This document shows positions 56,895 to 64,000 of a stretch of DNA of 64,000 nucleotides, piece by piece. Every line of letters begins with the position of its first letter. The stretch's first letter is position 1. The notes under the pieces were generated by a model that made no database searches, was not told where the DNA came from, and was given only the letters and a program-made list of their open reading frames with translations. The stretch comes from Methylocystis sp. (GTDB taxonomy: Bacteria; Pseudomonadota; Alphaproteobacteria; Rhizobiales; Beijerinckiaceae). The stretch covers positions 248,001-312,000 of the forward strand of contig JADCCX010000008.1 in assembly GCA_020252485.1 (NCBI GenBank). The letters run 5' to 3'. A program made the position numbers and the translations under genes.

Positions 56895-57671
56895 ATGCTC
56901 ACGCCCGTCACCTGTCCGAGCCTCTCCGCTTTTCACGGCATCCGCCACGCCTGGTTCACGCGGGAAGGCGGCGTCTCGGATGGGCCGCTCTACGGCAGCC
57001 TGAATGGCGGCCTCGGTTCGCAGGATGAGCCAGCGATGGTGATCGAGAACCGCCGCCGCATGGCCGCGCATATGGGCGTCACGCCAGAGCGGTTCCTGAG
57101 CGTCTGGCAGGTTCATTCGCCCGATGCGATGACCGTCAGCGGCCCCTGGGAAGGCGAGCGGCCGAAAGCGGATGCGCTCGTCACCGCGACCCCGGGCCTG
57201 GCGATCAGCGTCGCCACGGCCGATTGCGGCCCGGTGCTCTTCGCCGACAGCCGGGCCGGAATCATCGGCGCGGCCCACGCCGGCTGGCAAGGCGCGCTCA
57301 ATGGCGTTCTTGAGGCGACGGTCGAAGCGATGGAGGCGCTGGGCGCGGCGCGCGCAAACATTACCGCCACGATCGGCCCGATGCTCAGCCAGCAGAATTA
57401 CGAAGTCGGCCCCGAATTCATCCAGCGGTTCTACGCACAAAAGGCCTCGAATGCAGCTTTCTTCAGGCCTTCGCCACGGCCGGGCCATGCGATGTTCGAT
57501 CTGCCAGCCTATAGCGCCATGCGGCTGAAGCAGGCCGGAATCGGCGCGGTCAACGACCTCGCGCTTTGCACTTATGCGGACGAGCGCCGCTTCTTCAGCT
57601 ACCGCCGGACCACGCACCGGCAGGAGCCGGATTACGGGCGGCTGATCTCCGCCATCGTGATCGAAGGCTAG
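56895..57671 (+). CDS. pgeF: Peptidoglycan editing factor / laccase-domain protein PgeF (YfiH)
   Basis: 258 residues. The family was once called polyphenol oxidase; known members have purine nucleoside phosphorylase-like activity, and E. coli YfiH hydrolyses wrongly added L-Ser in UDP-MurNAc. Motifs: AWFTREGGVSDGPLYGSLNG, SVWQVHSPDAMTVSGPWEGE, VATADCGPVLFADSRAGIIG, AAHAGWQGALNGVLEATVEA with the metal His/Cys set, and LCTYADERRFFSYRRT. Normal length. Third gene after NAD-GDH and MFS, likely one transcript. Confidence 0.93.
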   Translation: MLTPVTCPSLSAFHGIRHAWFTREGGVSDGPLYGSLNGGLGSQDEPAMVIENRRRMAAHMGVTPERFLSVWQVHSPDAMTVSGPWEGERPKADALVTATPGLAISVATADCGPVLFADSRAGIIGAAHAGWQGALNGVLEATVEAMEALGAARANITATIGPMLSQQNYEVGPEFIQRFYAQKASNAAFFRPSPRPGHAMFDLPAYSAMRLKQAGIGAVNDLALCTYADERRFFSYRRTTHRQEPDYGRLISAIVIEG

Positions 57672-57682
57672 ACCGTCAAAAG

Positions 57683-59668
57683 CTAGACCGTCACCTGGCT
57701 GCCCATCTCGACCACGCGGCCGGTCGGGATGTGGAAGAAGTCGGTGGCATTCGTCGCCATGCGCGACAGGAAGATGAAGACGTTATCCTGCCAGATCGGC
57801 ATGCCCGAGGCCCGTGAAGCCTTGATGGTGCGCCGCCCCAGGAAGAACGAAGTCTGCATGATGTCGAAATCGAGCCCATTGCGCCGCGCAAGCGTCAGGA
57901 TGCGCGGCACGCGCGGGCTCTGCATATAGCCGACCCTGGCGATGATGCGCGTCACTTCGTCGCTGCAGATCGGCGAGACCTTGATCTGCTCGTGTTCGGG
58001 CACCCAGGGGACATCCAGCGTCTTGATGGTGAGAATGATGTTGCGCTGGTGCAGCACCTTGTTGTGCTTGAGGTTGTGCAGGAGCGCCGAGGGCGCATTC
58101 TCGGGATCGCTGGTCAGGAACACAGCCGTTCCCTTGACGCGGACCGGCTGGGATTTCTCGAGCATGCGGAACAAATCCGCCACCGGCAGGCTGTCGCGCC
58201 GCTCCTTGCTGTAGACAATGCGCGATCCGCGCACCCACGTCCACATCAGGATAATCAGCATGGAGCCGAAGATGAGCGGCATATAAGCTCCATCGAAGAG
58301 CTTCAGCAGATTGGCGCCGAAGAAGATGCAATCGACGATGATGAAGGGGGTGACAATCAGGAACGAACGCCACGGCGCCCAGCCCCAGACGCGGCGGGTG
58401 ACGATGTAAAACAGGCCAGCATCCGCCAGCATCGCGCCGGTGACGGCGATGCCGTAGGCGTTGGCCAGCGACGAGGAGCTGCGGAACGTGACGACCAGCA
58501 CCAGCACGCCGATCATCAAAAGCCAGTTGATCTGCGGCAGGTAGATCTGGCCGCGCTGCGTCTCCGAGGTGTGGCGGATCTCGAGGCGCGGCAACAGGCC
58601 GAGCTGCACGGCCTGCTGTGTCAGCGAGAAGGCCCCGGTGATGACGGCCTGACTGGCGATGATCGTGGCGAGCAGCGCCAGGGCGATGAAAGGCACGAGC
58701 AGCCATTCGGGCGCCATGGCGTAGAATGGACTGAAGTTCCGGTCGGCCATGGCCGTCGGATTCTTCAGGATCAGCGCGCCTTGTCCGAGGTAGTTGAGGA
58801 CAAGGGAGGGAAACACCAGCGCCAGCCAGGCCGCACGGATCGGATTGCGGCCGAAATGGCCCATATCCGCATAAAGCGCCTCTGCGCCGGTGACGGCGAG
58901 GAACACGGAACCCAGCACAATGAGGCCGATGATGCCGTGATTGGCCAGGAAATAACCTGCATAATAGGGATTGAACGCGTTCAGGATGACGAGATCGTCG
59001 CCGATATGCATGATGCCCAGAACGGCAAGCGTCAGAAACCAGACGACCATGATCGGCCCGAAGAAAGCCGCAACCTTGCCCGTTCCGCGGCTTTGCACGG
59101 CAAATAGGGCCACAAGGATCACCACCGCGAAGATGACGATATAGCGGTCGGAAGCGATCCAGGTGTCCTTGATCGAATCGATCTGCTTCAGGCCTTCGAC
59201 CGCCGAAAGCACCGAAATCGCAGGTGTGATAATCGAGTCACCGTAGAAAAGGGCTGCGCCGATCACCCCAAGCATGAAGACGGGGCCCATGCTGCGGCCC
59301 ATCTTTGTCTGCGCCAGCGCCATGAGAGAGAGCGTGCCGCCCTCGCCCTTGTTGTCGGCGCGCATGATGAAGACGACATATTTGAGCGTGACGACGATGA
59401 TCAGCGCCCAGATCAGCAGTGAAACCACGCCGATCACCTCGATTTGCGTCGCAATGCCGTCCCTCGCAGTGTGATGCAACGATTCCTTCAGGGCGTAGAG
59501 CGGGCTGGTTCCGATATCGCCGTAGACAACGCCCACTGACCCGAGCGCCAATCCAGCGAATCCGGCCTTGTGATGGCCTGGATGGCTGTGATGATCTTCC
59601 GGCTCGGCCGGAACCGGCGGCAGGGAAGAGGCGGCAGCCCCTGCAGGTATAGATGGCTCGTTACTCAT
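57683..59668 (-). CDS. kup: Kup/Trk-type potassium uptake protein
   Basis: 661 residues from ATG 59668; an upstream frame to 59707 is not used. Kup is a proton-coupled K+ importer with about twelve transmembrane helices. The start after a His-rich leader (DHHSHPGHHKAGFAGLALGS) reads VVYGDIGTSPLYALKESLHH, then MRADNKGEGGTLSLMALAQT, YGDSIITPAISVLSAVEGLK and the C-terminal cytosolic domain to GRVVEMGSQVTV. These are family signatures. It diverges from leuC over 198 bases, which hold no clear operator. Confidence 0.95.
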   Translation of the reverse strand: MSNEPSIPAGAAASSLPPVPAEPEDHHSHPGHHKAGFAGLALGSVGVVYGDIGTSPLYALKESLHHTARDGIATQIEVIGVVSLLIWALIIVVTLKYVVFIMRADNKGEGGTLSLMALAQTKMGRSMGPVFMLGVIGAALFYGDSIITPAISVLSAVEGLKQIDSIKDTWIASDRYIVIFAVVILVALFAVQSRGTGKVAAFFGPIMVVWFLTLAVLGIMHIGDDLVILNAFNPYYAGYFLANHGIIGLIVLGSVFLAVTGAEALYADMGHFGRNPIRAAWLALVFPSLVLNYLGQGALILKNPTAMADRNFSPFYAMAPEWLLVPFIALALLATIIASQAVITGAFSLTQQAVQLGLLPRLEIRHTSETQRGQIYLPQINWLLMIGVLVLVVTFRSSSSLANAYGIAVTGAMLADAGLFYIVTRRVWGWAPWRSFLIVTPFIIVDCIFFGANLLKLFDGAYMPLIFGSMLIILMWTWVRGSRIVYSKERRDSLPVADLFRMLEKSQPVRVKGTAVFLTSDPENAPSALLHNLKHNKVLHQRNIILTIKTLDVPWVPEHEQIKVSPICSDEVTRIIARVGYMQSPRVPRILTLARRNGLDFDIMQTSFFLGRRTIKASRASGMPIWQDNVFIFLSRMATNATDFFHIPTGRVVEMGSQVTV

Positions 59669-59866
59669 GGAAATCGGGTGCTCTGGCGGCTCGTGTTCTG
59701 ATCGCAACTCGGCTTTCGCCCGCAGTGTCGTTCCTGACGATCACGGTGATATACACCAAGGCCTTGCGCCCTCAAAGGGCCGTGCTGCGCCCCGCGCGGA
59801 TGGCTGTTGCATGGCAGGGTTGTTTGCCGCTAATTGCCGAAAATCCATTTTCGCTTGGGAACCAGC

Positions 59867-61279
59867 ATGAAGCCGCGCACGCTTTACGACAAGATCTGGG
59901 ACGATCATCTCGTCGATGAACAGCCGGATGGAACCTGCCTCCTCTATATCGACCGACACCTCGTCCATGAAGTGACGTCGCCACAGGCCTTTGAAGGCCT
60001 GCGGCTGGCCAATCGCAAGGTGCGGGCGCCCGAAAAGACGCTGGCCGTCGTCGATCACAATGTGCCCACCACTGACCGGACCAAGGGCATCGACGACGAC
60101 GAAAGCCGCATCCAGGTCGAGACGCTGGCGATGAACGCCAGGGATTTCGGCATCGAATATTTCAACGAGACCGATCGCCGCCAGGGCATCGTCCATGTCG
60201 TCGGGCCTGAGCAGGGCTTCACGCTGCCGGGAACGACCATCGTCTGCGGCGACAGCCACACGTCGACGCATGGCGCCTTCGGCGCGCTGGCGCATGGCAT
60301 CGGCACCTCGGAGGTCGAGCATGTGCTGGCAACCCAGACCCTGATCCAGAAGAAGGCGAAGAACTTCATGGTCGAGGTGGACGGCGCGCTTGAGAAGGGC
60401 GTCACCGCCAAGGACATCGTGCTCGCCATCATCGGCGAGATCGGCACGGCGGGCGGCACCGGCTCGGTCATCGAGTTCGGCGGCTCGGTCATCCGCGCGC
60501 TTTCCATGGAAGGGCGCATGACAATCTGCAACATGACGATCGAGGGCGGCGCCCGCGCCGGCATGATCGCCCCCGACGAGAAGGCCTATGCCTATCTCGA
60601 AGGCAGGCCGAGAGCGCCCAAGGGCAAGGCCTGGGACGCGGCGCGCCGCTATTGGGATACGCTGCAGAGCGACGAAGGCGCGCATTTCGATCGCCATCTG
60701 ATCCTCAACGCCAATGATCTGCCGCCCATCGTCTCCTGGGGCACGAGCCCGGAGGACGTGATTTCGGTCAATGGCGTTGTGCCGGATCCTGCCTCCATCG
60801 CCGACGAGAGCAAGCGCCTCTCCAAGCAGCGGGCGCTCGAATACATGGGCCTCAAGGCCGGCACGAAGATCACCGACATTGAGCTCGACGTGGTCTGGAT
60901 CGGCTCCTGCACCAACGGCCGCATCGAGGATCTGCGGGCGGTGGCGAAGATCGTCGAGGGCAAGAAGCTGCACGAGCGGCTGAACTACGGCATGATCGTG
61001 CCGGGCTCCGGCCTCGTGAAGCAGCAAGCGGAAGCGGAAGGCCTGGACAAGATCTTCCTCAAGGCCGGTTTCGAGTGGCGGGAGCCAGGCTGTTCGATGT
61101 GCCTCGGCATGAACCCTGATCAGCTGAAGCCCGGCCAGCGCGCCGCCTCCACTTCCAACCGCAATTTCGAGGGCCGTCAGGGCTACAAGGGCCGCACCCA
61201 TCTCGTCTCGCCGCAGATGGCCGCGGCGGCGGCGGTGGCGGGCCGGTTCGTGGATGTGAGGACGATCGCGCAAAAATGA
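59867..61279 (+). CDS. leuC: 3-isopropylmalate dehydratase large subunit
   Basis: 470 residues from ATG 59867 ([20 protein letters not shown]). It isomerises 2- to 3-isopropylmalate in leucine synthesis together with LeuD. The aconitase-family set is visible: [31 protein letters not shown], the cluster cysteines in [20 protein letters not shown] and [15 protein letters not shown], then [20 protein letters not shown]. leuD and leuB are not in the window. The final bases overlap the start of the AAA ATPase in ATGA, an unusual place for an accessory gene. Confidence 0.97.
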   Translation: MKPRTLYDKIWDDHLVDEQPDGTCLLYIDRHLVHEVTSPQAFEGLRLANRKVRAPEKTLAVVDHNVPTTDRTKGIDDDESRIQVETLAMNARDFGIEYFNETDRRQGIVHVVGPEQGFTLPGTTIVCGDSHTSTHGAFGALAHGIGTSEVEHVLATQTLIQKKAKNFMVEVDGALEKGVTAKDIVLAIIGEIGTAGGTGSVIEFGGSVIRALSMEGRMTICNMTIEGGARAGMIAPDEKAYAYLEGRPRAPKGKAWDAARRYWDTLQSDEGAHFDRHLILNANDLPPIVSWGTSPEDVISVNGVVPDPASIADESKRLSKQRALEYMGLKAGTKITDIELDVVWIGSCTNGRIEDLRAVAKIVEGKKLHERLNYGMIVPGSGLVKQQAEAEGLDKIFLKAGFEWREPGCSMCLGMNPDQLKPGQRAASTSNRNFEGRQGYKGRTHLVSPQMAAAAAVAGRFVDVRTIAQK

Positions 61280-62451
61280 GGATTGAACGCATACGGGTCA
61301 AGAACTTCAAGGCTCTGCAGGATGTCACGCTCAAGGATGTCCTGCCTTTCACCGTTTTCGTGGGTGAGAACGGCGTGGGCAAATCAACGCTTTTCGATGT
61401 TTTTGGTTTCCTGCGGGACTGCCTAAAGGACAACGTTCGACCCGCGATTCAGAGGAGGGGCGGGTTCCGGGAACTCGTCACCCGTGGTCATCAAGACGAA
61501 GCCATCGAGATCGAGCTGAAGCTGCGCATGCCGTTAGCGATCGGCGAACGGATCGTGACCTATTTGGTCAAGCTTGGACTCGATGGAGGCCAGCCATCGG
61601 TTCTTGAAGAAATACTTCGATATACGCGCTACGGTGGCGGCAAGCCGTTCGATTTCATTCGATTTCGAAACGGTGCCGGCTCGGCTATCACGAACGAGGG
61701 AGACATCAACAAGGGCGGCGAGGAAAGACGCGAGGAGCAGCGTCTTGATTCGCCGGATATTCTCGCGATCAAAGGGCTTGGCCAGTTCCAGCGCTTCGAG
61801 GCCGCCAGTTCCTTCAGGCACCTGATCGAAAACTGGCACGTATCGGACTTCCATATCAGCAGCGCACGCACCAGCCAGGATGCGGGATTGGCTGAACATT
61901 TATCAACACAGGGCGAGAACTTGCCTTTGGTGGCTCAATTTCTCTATCAGAACCATCGCAAGGTTTTTGATCAAATCCTTCTAAAGATGGGGCGGCGCGT
62001 TCCGGGTGTGAGTAGTGTCGAAGCTGCGGAAACGACGGACGGTCGTATCGTGCTGCGATTCAAGGACGGTAGTTTCCAAGATCCGTTCATTTCTCGGTAC
62101 GTATCGGATGGCACGATTAAAATGTTCGCCTACCTTGTCTTGCTGCATGATCCAAAGCCTCATCCCTTGCTGTGTGTTGAGGAGCCCGAAAACCAGCTTT
62201 ATCCACAACTCTTGGGGCCGCTTGCTGAAGAGTTTATTGAGTACAGCCAGAAAGGCGGGCAGGTTTTCGCCAGCACTCATTCACCTGATTTTCTGGACTA
62301 TACGCCTCTGGAATCAATCTTTATTTTATCAAAAACGGACGGCATGACATCGGTGTCACGCGCGGTGGATAACGCGAATCTTAGGAAACTGGTTGAAGAG
62401 GGCGACCTGCCGGGCCTTCTGTGGCGTCAAAATCTCTTGCGCTCTCAATAA
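61276..62451 (+). CDS. AAA15/21-type ATPase paired with DUF4276
   Basis: 391 residues. An SMC/RecF-like ABC-type ATPase of the OLD-family kind. N-terminal [20 protein letters not shown], then Walker [21 protein letters not shown]. Helical insert: [20 protein letters not shown]. Signature-like [18 protein letters not shown], Walker [21 protein letters not shown] and H-loop [20 protein letters not shown] complete it. There is no TOPRIM domain in this protein; the next gene supplies one. Composition is AT-richer than leuC. Start overlaps leuC by four bases, so it is read with leuC. Known relatives are mobile defence proteins (Septu, PARIS, OLD); a role here is inference. Confidence 0.9.
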   Translation: MRIERIRVKNFKALQDVTLKDVLPFTVFVGENGVGKSTLFDVFGFLRDCLKDNVRPAIQRRGGFRELVTRGHQDEAIEIELKLRMPLAIGERIVTYLVKLGLDGGQPSVLEEILRYTRYGGGKPFDFIRFRNGAGSAITNEGDINKGGEERREEQRLDSPDILAIKGLGQFQRFEAASSFRHLIENWHVSDFHISSARTSQDAGLAEHLSTQGENLPLVAQFLYQNHRKVFDQILLKMGRRVPGVSSVEAAETTDGRIVLRFKDGSFQDPFISRYVSDGTIKMFAYLVLLHDPKPHPLLCVEEPENQLYPQLLGPLAEEFIEYSQKGGQVFASTHSPDFLDYTPLESIFILSKTDGMTSVSRAVDNANLRKLVEEGDLPGLLWRQNLLRSQ

Positions 62452-62456
62452 GCTTC

Positions 62457-63017
62457 ATGCCTACAATCTACGTCCTCACCGAAGAGCGATCTGCAGAGCG
62501 AATTGTGAGGTCTCTAGCGGATAGATATGCTCCCGCAGCCGACGTAGTCGTCGTTCCGCACAGCGGGAAATCCGATCTTTGCGCTTCGTTTCCGCGGAAG
62601 ATAACGGCGATCCGCTATCCTGCCGACGCGCGCTTCATTGTCCTTCATGACAATGACAGCGCAAATTGCAGAACACTGAAGGCCCGGTTAACTCAACTGC
62701 TTCCTGCTAACGCATCCAATCGGGTGAAAATCCGTATCGTGATGCAGGAGCTTGAAAGCTGGTATCTCGGTCAGCCCGAGGCTTTGAGCGGGGCCGGTCT
62801 CATCACACAGGCGAGTTGCGACAAAATCAAGAAACGCGCAAAATTCCGTAATCCTGATAGTTTGGGGAACGCCAAACAGGAGTTCTATCGGCTTCATGCA
62901 AGGGAAAATCAGCCGATTGCCCTCGCTGAGCTCATCGCTCCTCATCTGAAACCTGAAGATAATCGGTCACCCAGTTTCCAGCTCTTCGTGAGGACGCTTC
63001 GGGAGTTTGGGGCATGA
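62457..63017 (+). CDS. DUF4276 (TOPRIM-like nuclease candidate)
   Basis: 186 residues from ATG 62457; a frame upstream overlaps the ATPase. It contains the acidic pattern of DUF4276: IYVLTEERSAERIVRSLADR, RFIVLHDNDSANCRTL and QELESWYLGQPEAL, with E, D-x-D and E as plausible metal ligands of a TOPRIM fold. Pairing an OLD-like ATPase with a TOPRIM-type partner in a separate gene is the architecture of split OLD and PARIS-like systems. Gap to the ATPase is five bases, and the stop overlaps the next ATG (ATGA). Function not proven. Confidence 0.85.
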   Translation: MPTIYVLTEERSAERIVRSLADRYAPAADVVVVPHSGKSDLCASFPRKITAIRYPADARFIVLHDNDSANCRTLKARLTQLLPANASNRVKIRIVMQELESWYLGQPEALSGAGLITQASCDKIKKRAKFRNPDSLGNAKQEFYRLHARENQPIALAELIAPHLKPEDNRSPSFQLFVRTLREFGA

Positions 63018-63238
63018 GCGATCCCATCGCCGAAGCCGCGAAGCGCGATCTCGACCGCGTCGCGCGGGAGGGCGAAACGCTGGGCGGCACGGCGATGGAC
63101 GCAGCCTCGCGCCATCTGGGAAAGCCGGAAGATGAGGACGCGATCGAGAAGCTCGGCAAACGCATCGGCCGCGGCCTTGCCTTCGTCGTCCTTCCCTTCG
63201 CCCTCTGGTATTTCGGCCGCACCGCCGGCTGGTGGTGA
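63014..63238 (+). CDS. Small membrane protein downstream of the leuC locus
   Basis: 74 residues. A charged soluble start (MSDPIAEAAKRDLDRVAREG) with helical character, then one transmembrane segment near the C-terminus (RGLAFVVLPFALWYFGRTAG). I do not recognise a named family, but the composition matches the GC-rich backbone, unlike the two genes before it. Its ATG overlaps the stop of DUF4276, and GGGAG lies about ten bases upstream. It probably followed leuC directly before the two-gene insertion. Confidence 0.75.
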   Translation: MSDPIAEAAKRDLDRVAREGETLGGTAMDAASRHLGKPEDEDAIEKLGKRIGRGLAFVVLPFALWYFGRTAGWW

Positions 63239-63293
63239 GAGCGCCGGAAGGCGATGGAGCTTCGCGGATGTCCGACCGGTTCTGCGCCGCATT

Positions 63294-63313
63294 AGAGCAT
63301 GGCGCCATGCTCT
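63294..63313. promoter_or_regulatory. 20-bp perfect palindrome upstream of the 63332 gene
   Basis: AGAGCATGGCGCCATGCTCT is its own reverse complement over all 20 bases. It lies 18 bases before the ATG at 63332, close to the AAGGAG site. It may be an operator, an intergenic REP-like hairpin or a weak terminator. Confidence 0.4.
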
Positions 63314-63331
63314 GGCCTCAAGGAGATTGCC

Positions 63332-63634
63332 ATGCTGAAACTTGCCTTCGCCATCCCCGGCCTTGTCCTTGCGGCGGCGATCGTCTGGGCGTTCGCAAGC
63401 GCTGATTTCTGGCCGTCTGTCGCCTATGTCATGTCCAATCCCTGGGGCGTGGTGACGCTGGTGGATCTCTATGCGGGTTTCATCATTACCGGCGTCATGG
63501 TGGCCGCCATCGAGCGTTGGCGGCCCTGGGCCTGGGGACTGCTCGTGCTGTCCTTCGCGCTCGGCAATGTCGTCTTCGCCGCCTGGGGAGTCCTGCGCGG
63601 CGGGAAGCTCCTACGCGAGCTTGCTTTCCGCTGA
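63332..63634 (+). CDS. Small integral membrane protein (DUF1475-like?)
   Basis: 100 residues from ATG 63332 (AAGGAG ahead). Three hydrophobic segments: KLAFAIPGLVLAAAIVWAF, DLYAGFIITGVMVAAIERWR and WAWGLLVLSFALGNVVFAAW. The arrangement reminds me of DUF1475-type proteins, but I cannot confirm it. Its last 24 bases overlap the 3' end of the convergent gene at 63611. Function unknown. Confidence 0.75.
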   Translation: MLKLAFAIPGLVLAAAIVWAFASADFWPSVAYVMSNPWGVVTLVDLYAGFIITGVMVAAIERWRPWAWGLLVLSFALGNVVFAAWGVLRGGKLLRELAFR

Positions 63635-64000
63635 GGCCTTTCGCCGCCGCGAGGGCGGCGGACGCTTGTCGTCCGGCGCCTCGGGCGGGACCGCGCCTGA
63701 GCCAGTCGCGGCTTCGGCCCTGCGCGGCAGCATGCGCGCGCCGGCTGCGGCGATCTGGAAAACCGCGCCGGCGGCGAGCAGCCCGGCCGGCAGGCGCGGA
63801 TCGAGCGGCTGCCATTCAGGCCAGAAAGCGAAGAGAGCGATGGCGGCGCCCATGGCGGCGAGCCGTGTCGAGCCAAGCCTGATGCTCGCCAGCCCCGCCG
63901 CAGTGCGGTTGCGGGCGAGCAGGTAGAAGCCGAGCCCGAGCGCGAAAAGCATCAGCCCGAGCGTCGTTGCCGCCAGACCGAGGAAGAGCCGGAACCCGGC
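63611..64000 (-). CDS. Membrane protein, 5' end outside the window
   Basis: The frame is open from the window edge to TAG at 63611-63613, about 129 residues. It is hydrophobic (LGLAATTLGLMLFALGLGFY, AAMGAAIALFAFWPEW, LPAGLLAAGAVFQIAAAGAR), then ends in a charged, disordered tail (PPEAPDDKRPPPSRRRKASA). Likely a multi-spanning inner-membrane protein. No family recognised. An ATG exists at 63952 but the frame continues upstream, so the true start is probably beyond 64000. Confidence 0.65.
   Translation of the reverse strand, partial: AGFRLFLGLAATTLGLMLFALGLGFYLLARNRTAAGLASIRLGSTRLAAMGAAIALFAFWPEWQPLDPRLPAGLLAAGAVFQIAAAGARMLPRRAEAATGSGAVPPEAPDDKRPPPSRRRKASAESKLA

Noticed and set aside
59741-61273. 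510-residue minus-strand frame over leuC
   Set aside because: Shadow of leuC, with His/Arg/Asp-rich composition and no known motif.

Overview
The window is a GC-rich chromosomal segment of an alphaproteobacterium, most likely Hyphomicrobiales (Rhizobiales). The lineage is inferred from the rpoN-hpf-ptsN cluster, fabI beside a histidine phosphatase and close to aroC, ornithine-lipid (olsB) and phosphatidylcholine (pmtA) genes, an extensin-like lipoprotein, a ~1550-residue NAD-glutamate dehydrogenase, DUF1491 and CIRCE-controlled groESL. The genus cannot be fixed from what is seen. Most of the window is dense, ordinary housekeeping DNA.

Layout. 1-6.2 kb (minus strand): a truncated AT-rich DUF262 gene, gyrB, a small exported protein, an aminotransferase and a methyltransferase. 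6.6-13 kb: succinate-semialdehyde dehydrogenase, a NYN-domain protein, rpoZ, an L,D-transpeptidase, tRNA-Val(CAC) and groES-groEL with promoter, CIRCE operator and terminator. 12.9-17.4 kb: a frameshifted isomerase, sufE, and a histidine kinase / peptidoglycan-binding / DUF1491 operon. 17.5-19.9 kb: an accessory patch with an orphan PemK/MazF toxin, an IS-transposase remnant and a P63C-domain cluster. 20-25 kb: etfBA, a Bug-type binding protein opposite a LysR regulator, and ispG. 25.1-26.3 kb: an AT-rich AAA ATPase. 26.4-33.7 kb: a peptide-type binding protein, comM, a hybrid histidine kinase, olsB and pmtA. 34-40 kb: rpoN-hpf-ptsN, then a minus-strand operon ending in glk. 40-47 kb: aroC, a thioredoxin/CcdA pair, a phosphatase, fabI, a second Bug protein, a winged-helix protein, a dual-specificity-type phosphatase and pirin. 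47.3-49 kb: a two-gene AT-rich element bounded by direct repeats of the 3' end of the extensin gene. 49-61 kb: extensin, an AhpD-like protein, NAD-GDH / MFS / pgeF, kup and leuC. 61.3-63 kb: an AAA ATPase plus DUF4276 pair lodged after leuC. The window ends in small membrane proteins.

The most interesting material is a set of small accessory modules set singly into this backbone. They are the DUF262 gene (1-905), the P63C cluster (18414-19923), the LAGRD-type AAA ATPase (25106-26275), the repeat-flanked gene pair (47256-48980) and the ATPase/DUF4276 pair (61276-63017). All have gene types or base composition typical of anti-phage or mobile functions. The last two are the best candidates for undescribed or little-described two-gene systems. 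Function is inferred from domain resemblance and context only, and no database search was possible.
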